Assembly: GCA_964455375.1 (NCBI GenBank)
Contig: CAYVXE010000008.1
Location: 6,730 to 70,729 of the forward strand
DNA: 64,000 bases
Origin: CAYVXE01 sp964455375
Lineage (GTDB): Bacteria; Zhuqueibacterota; Zhuqueibacteria; Oceanimicrobiales; Oceanimicrobiaceae
Direction of reading: 5' to 3'
Shown: positions 26,391-35,582 of the stretch, one piece after another
Layout: each line of letters opens with the position of its first letter
Position numbering within the stretch: position 1 is the first letter of the stretch
Made by a program: the position numbers and the translations under genes
The notes under the pieces: model-generated
The model's database searches: none
Seen by the model: the letters and a program-made list of their open reading frames with translations, nothing else
Told to the model about the DNA's origin: nothing

Positions 26391-27770
26391 CTATTCATTT
26401 CCCTCGCTTTCTGTTACAAGGGTTCTCATTTCAAAAATTGAGATCGCCGGTACCAGCCTCACAAAGATAAATAACAGAGACAAAAATAACCCGATGGTGC
26501 CGATAAACGTTGCCCAATCCCAGATGGTTCCTGAATACATACCCCAGGATGACGGCAGGAAATCACGGTGCAAACTTGTGACAACGATGACAAATCTCTC
26601 CAACCACATGCCAACGTTTACAATCAGCGCGATAATGAATAAAGCCCCGACACTGTTTTGCACTTTTTTTAGCCAGAGGAATTGTGGTGTAATGAGATTG
26701 CAAAAGATCAACGACCAATAAACCGGCGCATAGGGACCGGTCATTCTATTCAAAATCATAAATTCTTCAAACTCATTGCCACTGTACCATGCGGTAAATG
26801 CTTCCATCATATAGCCATAGGCTACAATCAAGCCGGTTGCCAGCATGACTTTAGCCATATTTTGCAAATGACGCATGGTTATAAAATCTTCCAGACCATA
26901 AAATTTCCGCAGCGGGATAGAAAGTGTCAGCACCATGGCAAATCCGGCATAAATTGCACCGGCAACAAAATATGGAGGGAAAATGGTCGCATGCCAACCG
27001 GGAACGATCCCCATGGCAAAATCAAAACTCACCACGGTATGAACCGAAACCACCAGTGGCGTCGCCAGTCCGGCAAGCAGAAGGTAGGCGGTTTCATATC
27101 TAAACCAATGCCGGGCAGACCCACGCCATCCCATCGATAAAAATCCATAGACCAATTTTGCAAACCGGTTGCGGGTTCGGTCACGCAGCGTGGCAAAATC
27201 CGGCACTAACCCCACATACCAAAACAGGAGTGACACCATTGCATAGGTACTGACTGCGAACACATCCCAAACCAACGGGCTGCGGAATTGCGGCCACAGA
27301 GCCATGGTATTCGGGTACGGCATCAGCCAGAAAAAAAGCCACGGGCGCCCCATGTGTAAAAGTGGAAACAGACCGGCAGCCGCCACGGCAAATAAGGTCA
27401 TCGCTTCTGCAAAACGATTAATGGACGTACGCCAGTCCTGACGCAGCAAAAGTAAAATAGCCGAAATGAGTGTTCCCGCATGTCCGATACCAATCCACCA
27501 GACAAAATTTATGATTGCAAAACCCCAACCCACCGGAATGTTAATCCCCCAGATGCCGACGCCTTTTGCAAAAAGATACCCGACCGACCCTAAAAGTACC
27601 ATTAATAACATAAATGATATGCCAAAACCCACAAACCACCCTTTTGGTGTTTTGCGGGTTAAAATAATAGAACTGATTTTGTCGGTTACCGAACCGTACG
27701 TATGTCCGGGGCCGATGACCGGCGCTTTCGGTTGATATCCAGATTTTTTTCCCACTTGTTCTATTGCCAT
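26391..27770 (-). CDS. actC: Alternative complex III subunit ActC (NrfD-like quinol-binding membrane subunit)
   Basis: 459 residues with about ten membrane helices, belonging to the NrfD/PsrC family. Typical stretches are INFVWWIGIGHAGTLISAILLLLRQDWR, RPWLFFWLMPYPNTMALWPQFRSPLVWD and the final helix region around FVRLVPAISIFEMR. In ACIII this subunit binds quinol and couples oxidation to the iron-sulfur protein ActB. The ATG at 27770 directly follows the actB stop (27771), which implies coupled translation. Confidence 0.96.
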   Translation of the reverse strand: MAIEQVGKKSGYQPKAPVIGPGHTYGSVTDKISSIILTRKTPKGWFVGFGISFMLLMVLLGSVGYLFAKGVGIWGINIPVGWGFAIINFVWWIGIGHAGTLISAILLLLRQDWRTSINRFAEAMTLFAVAAAGLFPLLHMGRPWLFFWLMPYPNTMALWPQFRSPLVWDVFAVSTYAMVSLLFWYVGLVPDFATLRDRTRNRFAKLVYGFLSMGWRGSARHWFRYETAYLLLAGLATPLVVSVHTVVSFDFAMGIVPGWHATIFPPYFVAGAIYAGFAMVLTLSIPLRKFYGLEDFITMRHLQNMAKVMLATGLIVAYGYMMEAFTAWYSGNEFEEFMILNRMTGPYAPVYWSLIFCNLITPQFLWLKKVQNSVGALFIIALIVNVGMWLERFVIVVTSLHRDFLPSSWGMYSGTIWDWATFIGTIGLFLSLLFIFVRLVPAISIFEMRTLVTESEGNE

Positions 27771-30755
27771 TTATCCTTGCTCGATTTCTGGGTTAGGATT
27801 TTTTATTTTTGCGATATAGGACGTTCTGGGTCGTGTACCAATTTCTGTCAGAAGGCCATAATTCCGGGAATCTGCTTTTAACTTTGCCACACGGCTCTCC
27901 TTGTCATTAATGTTTCCAAACACGATGGCATCCGCCGGACATACCTGCTGGCAGGCGGTAACGATTTCACCGTCCCGAATTTCCCGGTCTTCCTTTTCTG
28001 CCTCTATACGCACCGCATTGATGCGCTGCACACAATAGCTGCACTTTTCCATAACCCCGCGGCTGCGAACGCTGACATCCGGATTATTCATCAATTTCAG
28101 CACGTCTGTATCAAAATCCGCGTACTTGTAAAAATTGAAACGTCGGACTTTGTAGGGACAGTTGTTGGAACAATAACGGGTGCCGACACAACGATTATAA
28201 ATCATTTCATTGAGTCCCTCAGGGCTGTGAGTTGTGGCAGCCACCGGACAAACAACCTCACAGGGAGCATCTTCACAGTGCATGCACATCACCGGCTGAT
28301 GATGCGTCGCGGGATTTTCCGGTTCTCCCTCGTAATAGCGATCTAAACGAATCCAGTGCATTTCCCGGCCATTCAACACCTCCTCTTTCCCCACCACCGG
28401 AATATTATTTTCCGACTGACAGGCAACGGTACAGGCATTACAGCCCACGCAGGAATTCAAATCGACAACCAGGCCCCAGGCAACCCCACTGTAATCCCAC
28501 GGCGGATATAACGACATTTCCGGCGGCGGCACTTCCTCCATTTCCTGAAACATCTCAGGATGTTCCAGATACTCCGTCAAAGGCGCCGACCGCACTAAAT
28601 GACGGTTCTCCATGCTGGAATGCTCCTGTGTGGACGCAAGCCGGCGGGTTTCGTCTGTTTTTTTGATTGCGATGTTACCAGCATTCCAGAGTGACTCGCT
28701 CACTCGCAAAGGATAAACGTCGCTTCCTGAACCGAGACCAACCTTACCACAGATCTTCCGTCCGTAACCGAAATGAACCGTCACGGTATTATCGGCATGG
28801 CCCGGCATGATCCACACCGGCAGCTTCACGCTTCCATAGCCAGCGTCCAGTTCAAGCATCTCTTCATTGGCAACATGTAACGAATTTGCCGTTGCGGGAC
28901 TCATTAACACAGCATTATCCCAGGTTAACTTTGTTAAAGGCTTTGGTAACTCCTGCAGCCAGCCATTGTTCACAAAGCGGCCATCATCAATATTGGGGTC
29001 GGGCCGGAAATTTACGTCTAATTTCTCACTTGAAGGAATCTCAATTTTTCGTACTTGCACATCCAGAGCGACTTTGCGCGGCTTAAAAGTCGTGTTCGCC
29101 ACAAAACCATCATGCACAGAGGTTTCCCAAAAAGTTTCAAAACCGCTCTGTTTGTGTTTTGATTTCCAGAATTCTTTCACAATGTCATAAGAAGCTTTCC
29201 CGCTTTCATCCAGTAACACCGCTAAAAGATCGTGACTATTTTTTGTTCCGTACAAAGGAGCAATGAGCGGTTGCAGAATGCTTGCCGTACCGTCATAGGC
29301 CAGAGCATCGCTCCACATCTCCAGATAGTGAGACTGTGGAATCAGCCAGTGCGAATAAAGTGACGTTTCATTATCTTCCGGGCACAAATGAACCCGGAAA
29401 TCAACTTTATCCAGCGCATCGAAAAAATTTAAATCCGCAGGTGCATTAAAAACCGGATTCCCGCCCAGCATGATCAACATGTCAACGGCGCCGGCCTGCA
29501 TCTCCTGTACTAACTCTGTGAGAGAATCCACCTGCATGACGGGATTGGCTTCTACGGGTGCTGTATAAAACACCGTGTGACCCACATTATTTAAGGCCGC
29601 ATTTAAAATATGTGCCAGCAAATGCACTTCAGGCGACTGATATTCACCGGCCACCACGAGACACGAACCCCGATGCCTGTTTAAATCACCGGCAAGGGCA
29701 CGAATCCACTTTTGATATTGCTGCAGTGAAGAGGTGTCTCCTTTGATCGACAACCCCATCTGTTCTGCGACGCCAAGTTCTTTTGCGACCAACGCAGCAA
29801 AGGCCACGACTTCTCCGGCGCGCAATGCCAGTCTGTGATCAGCCATGGCACCGGTTAAAGTCGGTGTACTTTCGACGGCATACAGACGGTTCATATTATC
29901 TGTCTTTTTTCTGCGCTCCGTAAACTGTCGTGTATAAGACAGATGCCCCGGCATATTGCTGAAAAAATCAGCATCCAGTGAGAGGACGATATCCGCCTTT
30001 TTGAAATTATATTGTGTATCGTAAATTTTTCCAAAGGCAAGTTTTGCGCCCTTTTTCACATTATCCCGCGTAGCAGGCTCGAACTGATGCCATTTAGCCT
30101 TGGGAAATTTATCCAGCACGGAATGAATCTGGTTCGCTATGGTGGGAGATGTAATGGTTTCCGTTAAAATCCTTAACCCGCTTCCCTGCCCGGCTGCCTG
30201 CTTTGCAAGATGCGTTTTCAATGCATCGATGAACGCGTCCCAGGTACTTATTCTGCCCAAATTTTTCACGACTTTTGCACGTTCGGGGTCATACAGATTC
30301 AAGATGGATGCCTGCGCAAAAATATCGGTGGCGCCTAAACTGGCCGGATGTTGAGGATTTCCTTCAACTTTTGTGGGATGTCCTTCGTGACTTTCAACCA
30401 AAACCCCGCTTGCATAGCCACGGTGTATAAACGCGGTGGCAAAATTAAGGGGTACCCCCGGAATGATGTCTTCCGGCGTGTCCACATAAGGATGAATTTT
30501 TTCCAACGGCTGCTTTGTGCAGGCGGTCATCCCGGCCAGAGCCATGGATGCACCCGTAAATTTCAGAAAATTGCGCCGGCTGAGAGAGTTACCCCAATCC
30601 AGTGGACTCGAAGAAAATTCATTTTGCAGCATTTCCTGAAATTCTTCCGAACCTGCCAATTCTTCCAGACTGCGCCAGTAGGCTTTACCGTGCGACTTTT
30701 GCAGCTTTTCCCGCACAGTCATTAATTTATCAGAATAGTTTTCTTTATTTTTCAT
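27771..30755 (-). CDS. actB: Alternative complex III subunit ActB (molybdopterin-oxidoreductase-like fused to ferredoxin domain)
   Basis: About 994 residues. A Tat signal (SRRNFLKFTGASMALAG) at about 60 precedes a long domain related to molybdopterin oxidoreductases; in known ACIII this half has no molybdenum cofactor. The C-terminal third holds four cysteine clusters typical of DmsB/NrfC ferredoxins: CVGCNACTVACQSENN, CMHCEDAPCEVVCPVA, RCVGTRYCSNNCPYK and CSYC with CQQVCPADA. They make an electron wire from quinol to the haems. The ATG at 30755 overlaps the actA stop (ATGA) and is preferred to the TTG at 30764. Confidence 0.96.
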   Translation of the reverse strand: MKNKENYSDKLMTVREKLQKSHGKAYWRSLEELAGSEEFQEMLQNEFSSSPLDWGNSLSRRNFLKFTGASMALAGMTACTKQPLEKIHPYVDTPEDIIPGVPLNFATAFIHRGYASGVLVESHEGHPTKVEGNPQHPASLGATDIFAQASILNLYDPERAKVVKNLGRISTWDAFIDALKTHLAKQAAGQGSGLRILTETITSPTIANQIHSVLDKFPKAKWHQFEPATRDNVKKGAKLAFGKIYDTQYNFKKADIVLSLDADFFSNMPGHLSYTRQFTERRKKTDNMNRLYAVESTPTLTGAMADHRLALRAGEVVAFAALVAKELGVAEQMGLSIKGDTSSLQQYQKWIRALAGDLNRHRGSCLVVAGEYQSPEVHLLAHILNAALNNVGHTVFYTAPVEANPVMQVDSLTELVQEMQAGAVDMLIMLGGNPVFNAPADLNFFDALDKVDFRVHLCPEDNETSLYSHWLIPQSHYLEMWSDALAYDGTASILQPLIAPLYGTKNSHDLLAVLLDESGKASYDIVKEFWKSKHKQSGFETFWETSVHDGFVANTTFKPRKVALDVQVRKIEIPSSEKLDVNFRPDPNIDDGRFVNNGWLQELPKPLTKLTWDNAVLMSPATANSLHVANEEMLELDAGYGSVKLPVWIMPGHADNTVTVHFGYGRKICGKVGLGSGSDVYPLRVSESLWNAGNIAIKKTDETRRLASTQEHSSMENRHLVRSAPLTEYLEHPEMFQEMEEVPPPEMSLYPPWDYSGVAWGLVVDLNSCVGCNACTVACQSENNIPVVGKEEVLNGREMHWIRLDRYYEGEPENPATHHQPVMCMHCEDAPCEVVCPVAATTHSPEGLNEMIYNRCVGTRYCSNNCPYKVRRFNFYKYADFDTDVLKLMNNPDVSVRSRGVMEKCSYCVQRINAVRIEAEKEDREIRDGEIVTACQQVCPADAIVFGNINDKESRVAKLKADSRNYGLLTEIGTRPRTSYIAKIKNPNPEIEQG

Positions 30756-31402
30756 CGATGGCAAATTGTACAGTTAGTCAAGCGTTTAATATTGTATTTT
30801 TTTACTAATTTCGGGCCTAATTCTTTTTGATCAATCTCAGAGGTCCAACCCATTTTGAAAACAAACTCTTTCGGACGCACATATTTTTCAGGATGCCGAT
30901 GACACCCCAGGCACCATTCCATTTGCAAAGAATTTTCCTTCCACATCAAAGCCATTTCATTAACCGGGCCGTGGCACGTTTCACAAGCAACGCCTTTATT
31001 CACATGGATACTGTGATTAAAGTAAACAAAATCCGGCAGATCATGCACCCGCGCCCATTCAAGCGGTTTCCCTGAACGCCAACTTTCGCGCACCGGTTCA
31101 AGCATCTCTGCACTGGTATGTATTTGCGAATGGCAGGTCATGCACGTTTTTGTGGGGGGAATTCCCGCAAAAGCCGTCTCTTCCACCGATGTATGGCAAT
31201 AGCGGCAATCCAGACCTAACTGATTAACATGGTGCCTGTGACTGAAAGGAACCGGCTGTTCACGAACAACTTGTGCCTCGGTCACATAAGGTGACCGTTC
31301 TACCGTTAACATGACCCAGAAGGCAGCGGCAATAAAAAACACGGCACCGAACACCGTCACTTTGGCAATTGTATTTGTACTCGGATGAAAAAATTGAGCC
31401 AT
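30752..31402 (-). CDS. actA: Alternative complex III subunit ActA, pentahaem cytochrome c
   Basis: 216 residues with an N-terminal membrane anchor (about 13-33) and five CxxCH sites: CRYCH (66), CMTCH (87), CETCH (140), CLGCH (164) and CTICH (211). The last haem site is at the very C-terminus. This matches ActA, the first gene of act operons, which collects electrons from ActB. It opens the respiratory block; a weak AT-rich terminator upstream separates it from the gene at 31623-31967. Confidence 0.96.
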   Translation of the reverse strand: MAQFFHPSTNTIAKVTVFGAVFFIAAAFWVMLTVERSPYVTEAQVVREQPVPFSHRHHVNQLGLDCRYCHTSVEETAFAGIPPTKTCMTCHSQIHTSAEMLEPVRESWRSGKPLEWARVHDLPDFVYFNHSIHVNKGVACETCHGPVNEMALMWKENSLQMEWCLGCHRHPEKYVRPKEFVFKMGWTSEIDQKELGPKLVKKYNIKRLTNCTICHR

Positions 31403-31444
31403 AGTCTCTGTTTGGTTAATTTAGGATAAAATTTTCTTTTCTCT

Positions 31445-31474
31445 TAAAAAATAAATCGCTCTCTATCGATTTAT
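31445..31474 (-). terminator. Possible weak terminator upstream of actA
   Basis: An 8-bp AT-rich stem (ATAAATCG / CGATTTAT) with an 8-nt loop is followed by six T on the minus strand. It would end transcription from the gene at 31623-31967 before actA. Confidence 0.4.
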
Positions 31475-31622
31475 GAATGTCGTATTCATAATCACGCGTA
31501 ATGTTGTCGTTGTCAATAATTGTTTGAATTGCTACCGATGAGACAAAGCAGGTAATCTTTTTGAAAAATATCGTTAATTATAAACACTATTTCCCAAAAA
31601 GTCAAGCAACAAAATTATTTTT

Positions 31623-31967
31623 TTACTTTTTATGAAAAGACAAAACCCGTGCCTTCTTGCCTGGCCTGGTTTCGTTTTCTGTGAAACCGGCGTCATTTCC
31701 GCCGGCATTGCCATCTTCCGGAATGACAACTTTTTCTACACGAATCGGGGTGCCATTCATGGTAAATTCAGCGCCACGAATTTGCTCTTCATCCAAAATC
31801 CAGGTAGAGAGTTGGACTGGAACGGTCAGAAACAAGAACTGAACACGCCACCATTTCGGTTTTATATCGCTGGTAATACGTTCAACCCGGGCATAAAATG
31901 CAGGATTGTTTTCAACATAAATCAGAACAAGGTCTGTTTCTAAAACAGGATCGTTTTTATAATGCAT
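31623..31967 (-). CDS. Conserved hypothetical protein
   Basis: 114 residues from ATG 31967 (MHYKNDPVLETDLVLIYVENNP). The middle reads KPKWWRVQFLFLTVPVQLSTWILDEEQIRG and FTMNGTPIRVEKVVIPE. I recall similar small proteins from Desulfobacterota and other phyla, always uncharacterised. It is soluble, without cysteines or a signal peptide. An upstream extension of 25 residues is open but reads as random hydrophobic sequence, so the internal ATG is preferred. No function is proposed. Confidence 0.65.
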   Translation of the reverse strand: MHYKNDPVLETDLVLIYVENNPAFYARVERITSDIKPKWWRVQFLFLTVPVQLSTWILDEEQIRGAEFTMNGTPIRVEKVVIPEDGNAGGNDAGFTENETRPGKKARVLSFHKK

Positions 31968-32272
31968 CGCTTTCTTTACCGTTAAAAATATGGCAATATT
32001 AGTTAAATCAAGTTTAAGAAGCAATATAAAACTGTAACTCATTACAAAAACTTAAGATAATGGCGGGGTCACGTTAAAAAGCGTTGCCATTTCTTTGCAA
32101 GTCAGTCCCAATGTGCAGATCAAAAGCGGTTTCTGTAAGCAGAGCACCATAGAACCGGTTGTCTAGCGTGAACACTCTGCGGTAGAGCATCAAATAACCA
32201 GAACGTTTTTGCGATAAAAATCGATAGGTTATTATTGATTCTTTCAATGCAGACGTTATATTTGATACAATT

Positions 32273-33265
32273 ATGACTTTAACGAAGACACTCACCCCGT
32301 TTCAAGCCCATCCACTCATGCCGGGCGGTCACTTGCAAACGATCCTCGGATATTATTTACCGCAAATCAAACAACTCAGACCGCACAAGGTGCATTTGGT
32401 CGAGGTTGATGCAGGCGACAAACTTGCAGTTCTCGAAAACATGCCCGGCCGCAGAGCTTCGTTCAAAAAAATCATCGTACTCATGCACGGTCTCGGCGGA
32501 GACGACAGCTCACCTTACATGCTCAGATTAGCCGATTTGTTTGTGAAACGCGGCTGGACAGTGTTTCGCATGAACCATCGCGGCTGCGGGATGGGAAAAG
32601 GCCTCGCACGGGGACTGTACCACTCGGGCCGCAGCGACGATATCTGCCGGGTTTTGCAATTTATCGAGCATCTTTATCCTGACATACCGACTTTAGCGGT
32701 GGGTTTTTCTTTAAGCGGCAACGCACTTTTAAAACTACTGGGAGAGAATGTCCATCGCATTGCCGGTAATTTGAAGGGAGCCGTTGCTGTGACTCCCCCC
32801 ATCGACTTAGCCGGCTGTGCCGACGAACTGTGCCGCCAGGTCAATCGCATGTACGATCTGCGTTTCGTCAGAATGCTCAAAACAGCCATCCATGAACGGT
32901 GTCAGACTTTTCCGGATTTTCAGAAAATCACATTTCCGCGGAAAATGAATATCCGCGACTTCGACGAACTATGCACCGCCCCGCTCAGCGGCTTTCAGTC
33001 CGCAAAAGACTACTACAATACATGCAGTGCAAATCAATTCCTGCCGACGATAAGAATTCCCACATTTTTGCTTGCCAGCCTAAACGACCCATTTATTCCT
33101 AAAGAAACTTTTACCGGCATCAAACCCCATTCTTTTCTAACCATCTATCTCACTCAAAGTGGTGGTCACATGGGATTTGTGGCAAAAAACAAAACGTCTC
33201 TTGGTTCGCGCCGCTGGATGGATTATGCCATTCTGACTTCCGCCGAACAACTTTTAAAAAAATAG
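32273..33265 (+). CDS. YheT-family alpha/beta hydrolase
   Basis: 330 residues. Family features are the N-terminal PLMPGGHLQTILGYYLP, the oxyanion strand VLMHGLGGDDSSPYMLRLAD, FRMNHRGCGMG and the nucleophile elbow GFSLSGNALLKLLGE. The acid and histidine of the triad are likely in SLNDPFIPKETF and QSGGHMGFV. YheT-type enzymes are cytoplasmic esterases of poorly defined substrate. The gene stands alone and faces away from the respiratory block. Confidence 0.88.
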   Translation: MTLTKTLTPFQAHPLMPGGHLQTILGYYLPQIKQLRPHKVHLVEVDAGDKLAVLENMPGRRASFKKIIVLMHGLGGDDSSPYMLRLADLFVKRGWTVFRMNHRGCGMGKGLARGLYHSGRSDDICRVLQFIEHLYPDIPTLAVGFSLSGNALLKLLGENVHRIAGNLKGAVAVTPPIDLAGCADELCRQVNRMYDLRFVRMLKTAIHERCQTFPDFQKITFPRKMNIRDFDELCTAPLSGFQSAKDYYNTCSANQFLPTIRIPTFLLASLNDPFIPKETFTGIKPHSFLTIYLTQSGGHMGFVAKNKTSLGSRRWMDYAILTSAEQLLKK

Positions 33266-33521
33266 TCTTTAAACCTCAAAAATATTTTTCCGGCGTTTTC
33301 GGCAACTGCTAATGTGCGTTAACTTAAAGAGCATGCATCTTTATCTTGTCACCTCGAGGGCGACAACGCGGCATCGAAAGGTCGGGCATATACATCGACC
33401 GGATTCCGTATCAGGCAGCCGCTGGAATAGAAAAGACAATATCGGGCACAGGTTGGCGCCTATGTGCAACAGTCGATGTAAATATGTGGCTGAATGCTGA
33501 AACTGCCCGCGCGAAAATGAT
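33266..33521. other. Gap with no supported gene
   Basis: Short open frames exist on both strands here (for example about 33341-33556), but they overlap each other, lack ribosome sites and match nothing I recognise. It may be a gene remnant or an unrecognised repeat. Confidence 0.4.
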
Positions 33522-33758
33522 TCAGGTCTGTTTTGCCGAGGATATTTTATAAACACTCTTTAACACAAGTAAAACCGGAAAAAACCCGTGCAGGAACAAA
33601 TCAAAAATATCGATAGGACGGGACAGAGTGCCGTGAAACAACATTCCGAGCTTTTCAAGCAAATGCGGCTGCGGGTAATAGGGCGCCAGGCCCAGTGTTA
33701 AGGAACCAAGAATGACCAGGGACCAGGAAAATTTCAGTGTCCAATCTAAATATTTCAT
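33522..33758 (-). CDS. Small two-helix membrane protein, unknown function
   Basis: 78 residues from ATG 33758 (MKYLDWTLKFSW); an ATG at 33782 would add eight residues. Two hydrophobic segments (about 6-24 and 52-70) flank a loop containing the patterned stretch LSRPIDIFDLFLHGF, which looks conserved rather than random and recalls small uncharacterised inner-membrane proteins of other phyla. The dispersed repeat copy 3 starts only 11 bp upstream of 33782, so its promoter must lie in the repeat or in the cold-shock gene before it. Function unknown. Confidence 0.55.
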   Translation of the reverse strand: MKYLDWTLKFSWSLVILGSLTLGLAPYYPQPHLLEKLGMLFHGTLSRPIDIFDLFLHGFFPVLLVLKSVYKISSAKQT

Positions 33759-33792
33759 TTCAGCACTTTGGGTGAAATTCATTTAATCCGAT

Positions 33793-33929
33793 TAACGAGA
33801 CTGTCGAAAAAGTCGAAATCAAATAAATCTTCATTCTGAGCATCGTCGAAGCATGATTTAAAGACAATTAGTTACAGCCTTCGATCTCTCTCAGGCTGAA
33901 GTAGGAAACGACTTTTTTTGACAGTTTTA
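33793..33929 (+). repeat. Dispersed inverted-end repeat, copy 3
   Basis: 137 bp opening TAACGAGACTGTCGAAAAAGT and closing with its imperfect inverse. It fills the space between the small membrane gene and the cold-shock gene. Its last three bases, read on the minus strand, are the TAA stop of the cold-shock gene. Opposite orientation to copies 1 and 2. Confidence 0.8.
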
Positions 33930-34136
33930 GCGGTCGACGACCCGTACATTAATCGCTTTATCGCCTTTCATGTCGCGACGTACGTCAAAACCCACACGCT
34001 GCCCTTCAACTAATCGTTGACCTTTTACAGTGATATGCAGGCCACTGACGTGTACGAGCAATTCATCGTCCGCATCAGACAGAATAAAGCCGAAACCTTT
34101 GGATGCGTTCCACATTTTAACCGTGCCGTATTGCAT
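33927..34136 (-). CDS. Cold-shock domain protein (CspA family)
   Basis: 69 residues, the usual size of a single cold-shock domain. RNP1 reads KGFGFI (about 13-18) and RNP2 LLVHVS (about 26-31, in place of the common VFVHFS). It begins MQYGTVKMWNASKGFGF, the standard opening. Such proteins bind single-stranded RNA or DNA and act as RNA chaperones. AAAGGGA precedes the ATG at 34136. The stop codon lies in the end of repeat copy 3. Confidence 0.95.
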   Translation of the reverse strand: MQYGTVKMWNASKGFGFILSDADDELLVHVSGLHITVKGQRLVEGQRVGFDVRRDMKGDKAINVRVVDR

Positions 34137-34525
34137 CGCAGTCCCTTTGATTTTTCAGAAAAATAATAAACATAGATTATTAAATCAAGATAAATTAGAA
34201 ATGGAAAATAATGCTCATGAGTCGATGAACCTGATTTTTTTACAAACTTGAATTTCAGGCAAGAGATCGCAATCAGGCATGGTTACGGAAACCAGACAGG
34301 AGACCCTTTCACCTATTTCCGGCAGATTTGCGAGATTTCGTCCGGCTTTATGGCGATCGGGAAAAGTAAATGTTATGCATGCACACGGATTTGACAGATG
34401 TAAAAATCAATTTTTATAGTGATAATCTACCCATTAATTTTTGTTGACAATAGTTCCAAGACCTTAGTATATTGTTACCGATAATTCATAATTCACTAAA
34501 TTTATTGAATAAAGGAGGGGAAGAA
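34137..34525. other. Divergent non-coding gap between the cold-shock and sodC genes
   Basis: No coding frame. It holds the leader and promoter of the cold-shock gene on one side and the sodC promoter (34444-34473) on the other. Confidence 0.6.
34444..34473 (+). promoter_or_regulatory. Sigma-70-like promoter for sodC
   Basis: TTGACA (34444-34449) and TATATT (34468-34473) are 18 bp apart. The sodC start is about 50 bp downstream, behind AAAGGAGGGG. Confidence 0.5.
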
Positions 34526-35089
34526 ATGTTCAAACGAACTTTTTCATACCTAATTTTCGGATTATTCCTTTTTGCACTAACGAGTTGCACGCAGGAGAAA
34601 TCCCAACAAGAAACAGCAGAACAAACCGCGGCTAAAAAACAATGGCGAACTGCAGTAGCTAATTTGGCAGCGACAACCGGAAATACCGCACATGGTACGG
34701 TAACTTTTACGGAAGTGGAAGGAGGCATCAAAGTCACGGCACATTTGGAAGGGGTCCCGGAGGGAAAACACGGGTTCCATATTCATGAAAATGGTGACTG
34801 CGGCGATGATGGCAAAGCCGCAGGCGGTCACTGGAACCCCGAGGGCACACCACACGGCAGCCCGGATTCCACCCAACATCACGTTGGAGATATGGGCAAC
34901 ATCACAGCAAACGCAGACGGCATTGCAGGTTCTGAAGTTGTTTATTCTTTCCTGACCTTTGACGGTGAAAATTCCATTCTCGGTAAAGGCGTCATCCTGC
35001 ACGCAAAAGCAGACGATCTTACCTCGCAACCAACCGGCGCTGCCGGGCCGCGAATTGCCTGCGGTGTGATTACGTTGCAGGAAAATTAA
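34526..35089 (+). CDS. sodC: Cu/Zn superoxide dismutase, lipoprotein form
   Basis: 187 residues from ATG 34526, chosen for the AAAGGAGGGG site just before it. A lipoprotein signal ends in ALTSC (C21). The mature domain carries the copper and zinc ligands in HGFHIHENGDCG, GGHWNPEGTPHG and HHVGDMGN, and the closing PRIACGVI with the disulfide cysteine. It converts superoxide to hydrogen peroxide in the periplasm, which suits an organism that respires oxygen with the oxidase encoded at 19-23 kb. It has its own promoter and terminator. Confidence 0.96.
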   Translation: MFKRTFSYLIFGLFLFALTSCTQEKSQQETAEQTAAKKQWRTAVANLAATTGNTAHGTVTFTEVEGGIKVTAHLEGVPEGKHGFHIHENGDCGDDGKAAGGHWNPEGTPHGSPDSTQHHVGDMGNITANADGIAGSEVVYSFLTFDGENSILGKGVILHAKADDLTSQPTGAAGPRIACGVITLQEN

Positions 35090-35136
35090 TTTTCTATATC
35101 CTAAACCCTACTGAGGGTTACAGTCTCTAATTTAAA

Positions 35137-35163
35137 GGGGCGATTCAAGCATCGCCTCTTTTT
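35137..35163 (+). terminator. sodC terminator
   Basis: GGGGCGAT pairs with ATCGCCTC (one G-T pair), loop TCAAGC, followed by TTTTT. It lies 48 bp after the sodC stop. Confidence 0.8.
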
Positions 35164-35582
35164 CTACTCACCGCGAAGCGAAGCCGCAATTCCCAAATGA
35201 CAAATAACGCCCGAACCCGAACACCAAATTTGAGAAGCATCCCTTTTTGATATTTGCGTATTGAGATAGATTTTGACTTTAGATGTTGTCATTTTTACTT
35301 CCTATACTCTTTCCCTTCCTGTGAAAATAGTCGAGCCTTCATTCCGGATTGAGCGGTACAGCAGATTCCTTCCCTTGGGAACCAGATCACCTGAGACAGA
35401 ATTTCCATCCAAAAATTCCAAAAAAATATTTTTTTTTGGAACTCACTTTTTTGGGAAGCGTTTTTATATATTCGGATTACATTCCCAAAAATCGAATTAA
35501 GCAACAATATTTAATGCAATATTTCTACTGTAATTGTATGATTCTGATTAAACTATTTTACTGAATTACCCAAGAGGATACT
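35164..35582. other. Non-coding gap before the Gld-type ABC operon
   Basis: No supported gene. It contains an AT-rich near-palindrome (TTCC, A-run, T-run, GGAA at about 35416-35441) and very AT-rich DNA up to the GAGG ribosome site of the ABC gene. The operon promoter is probably in 35480-35560. Confidence 0.5.

Noticed and set aside
32074..32295. 73-residue minus-strand frame before the YheT gene
   Set aside because: No ribosome site, no family likeness, and it overlaps the start of the well-supported hydrolase gene.
33312..33556. Overlapping short frames on both strands
   Set aside because: Mutually exclusive, without ribosome sites or recognisable motifs; listed only as a gap of unknown content.
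35416..35441. AT-rich near-palindrome as a terminator
   Set aside because: Stem is almost only A-T and it is far from any gene end; chance in AT-rich DNA is as likely.
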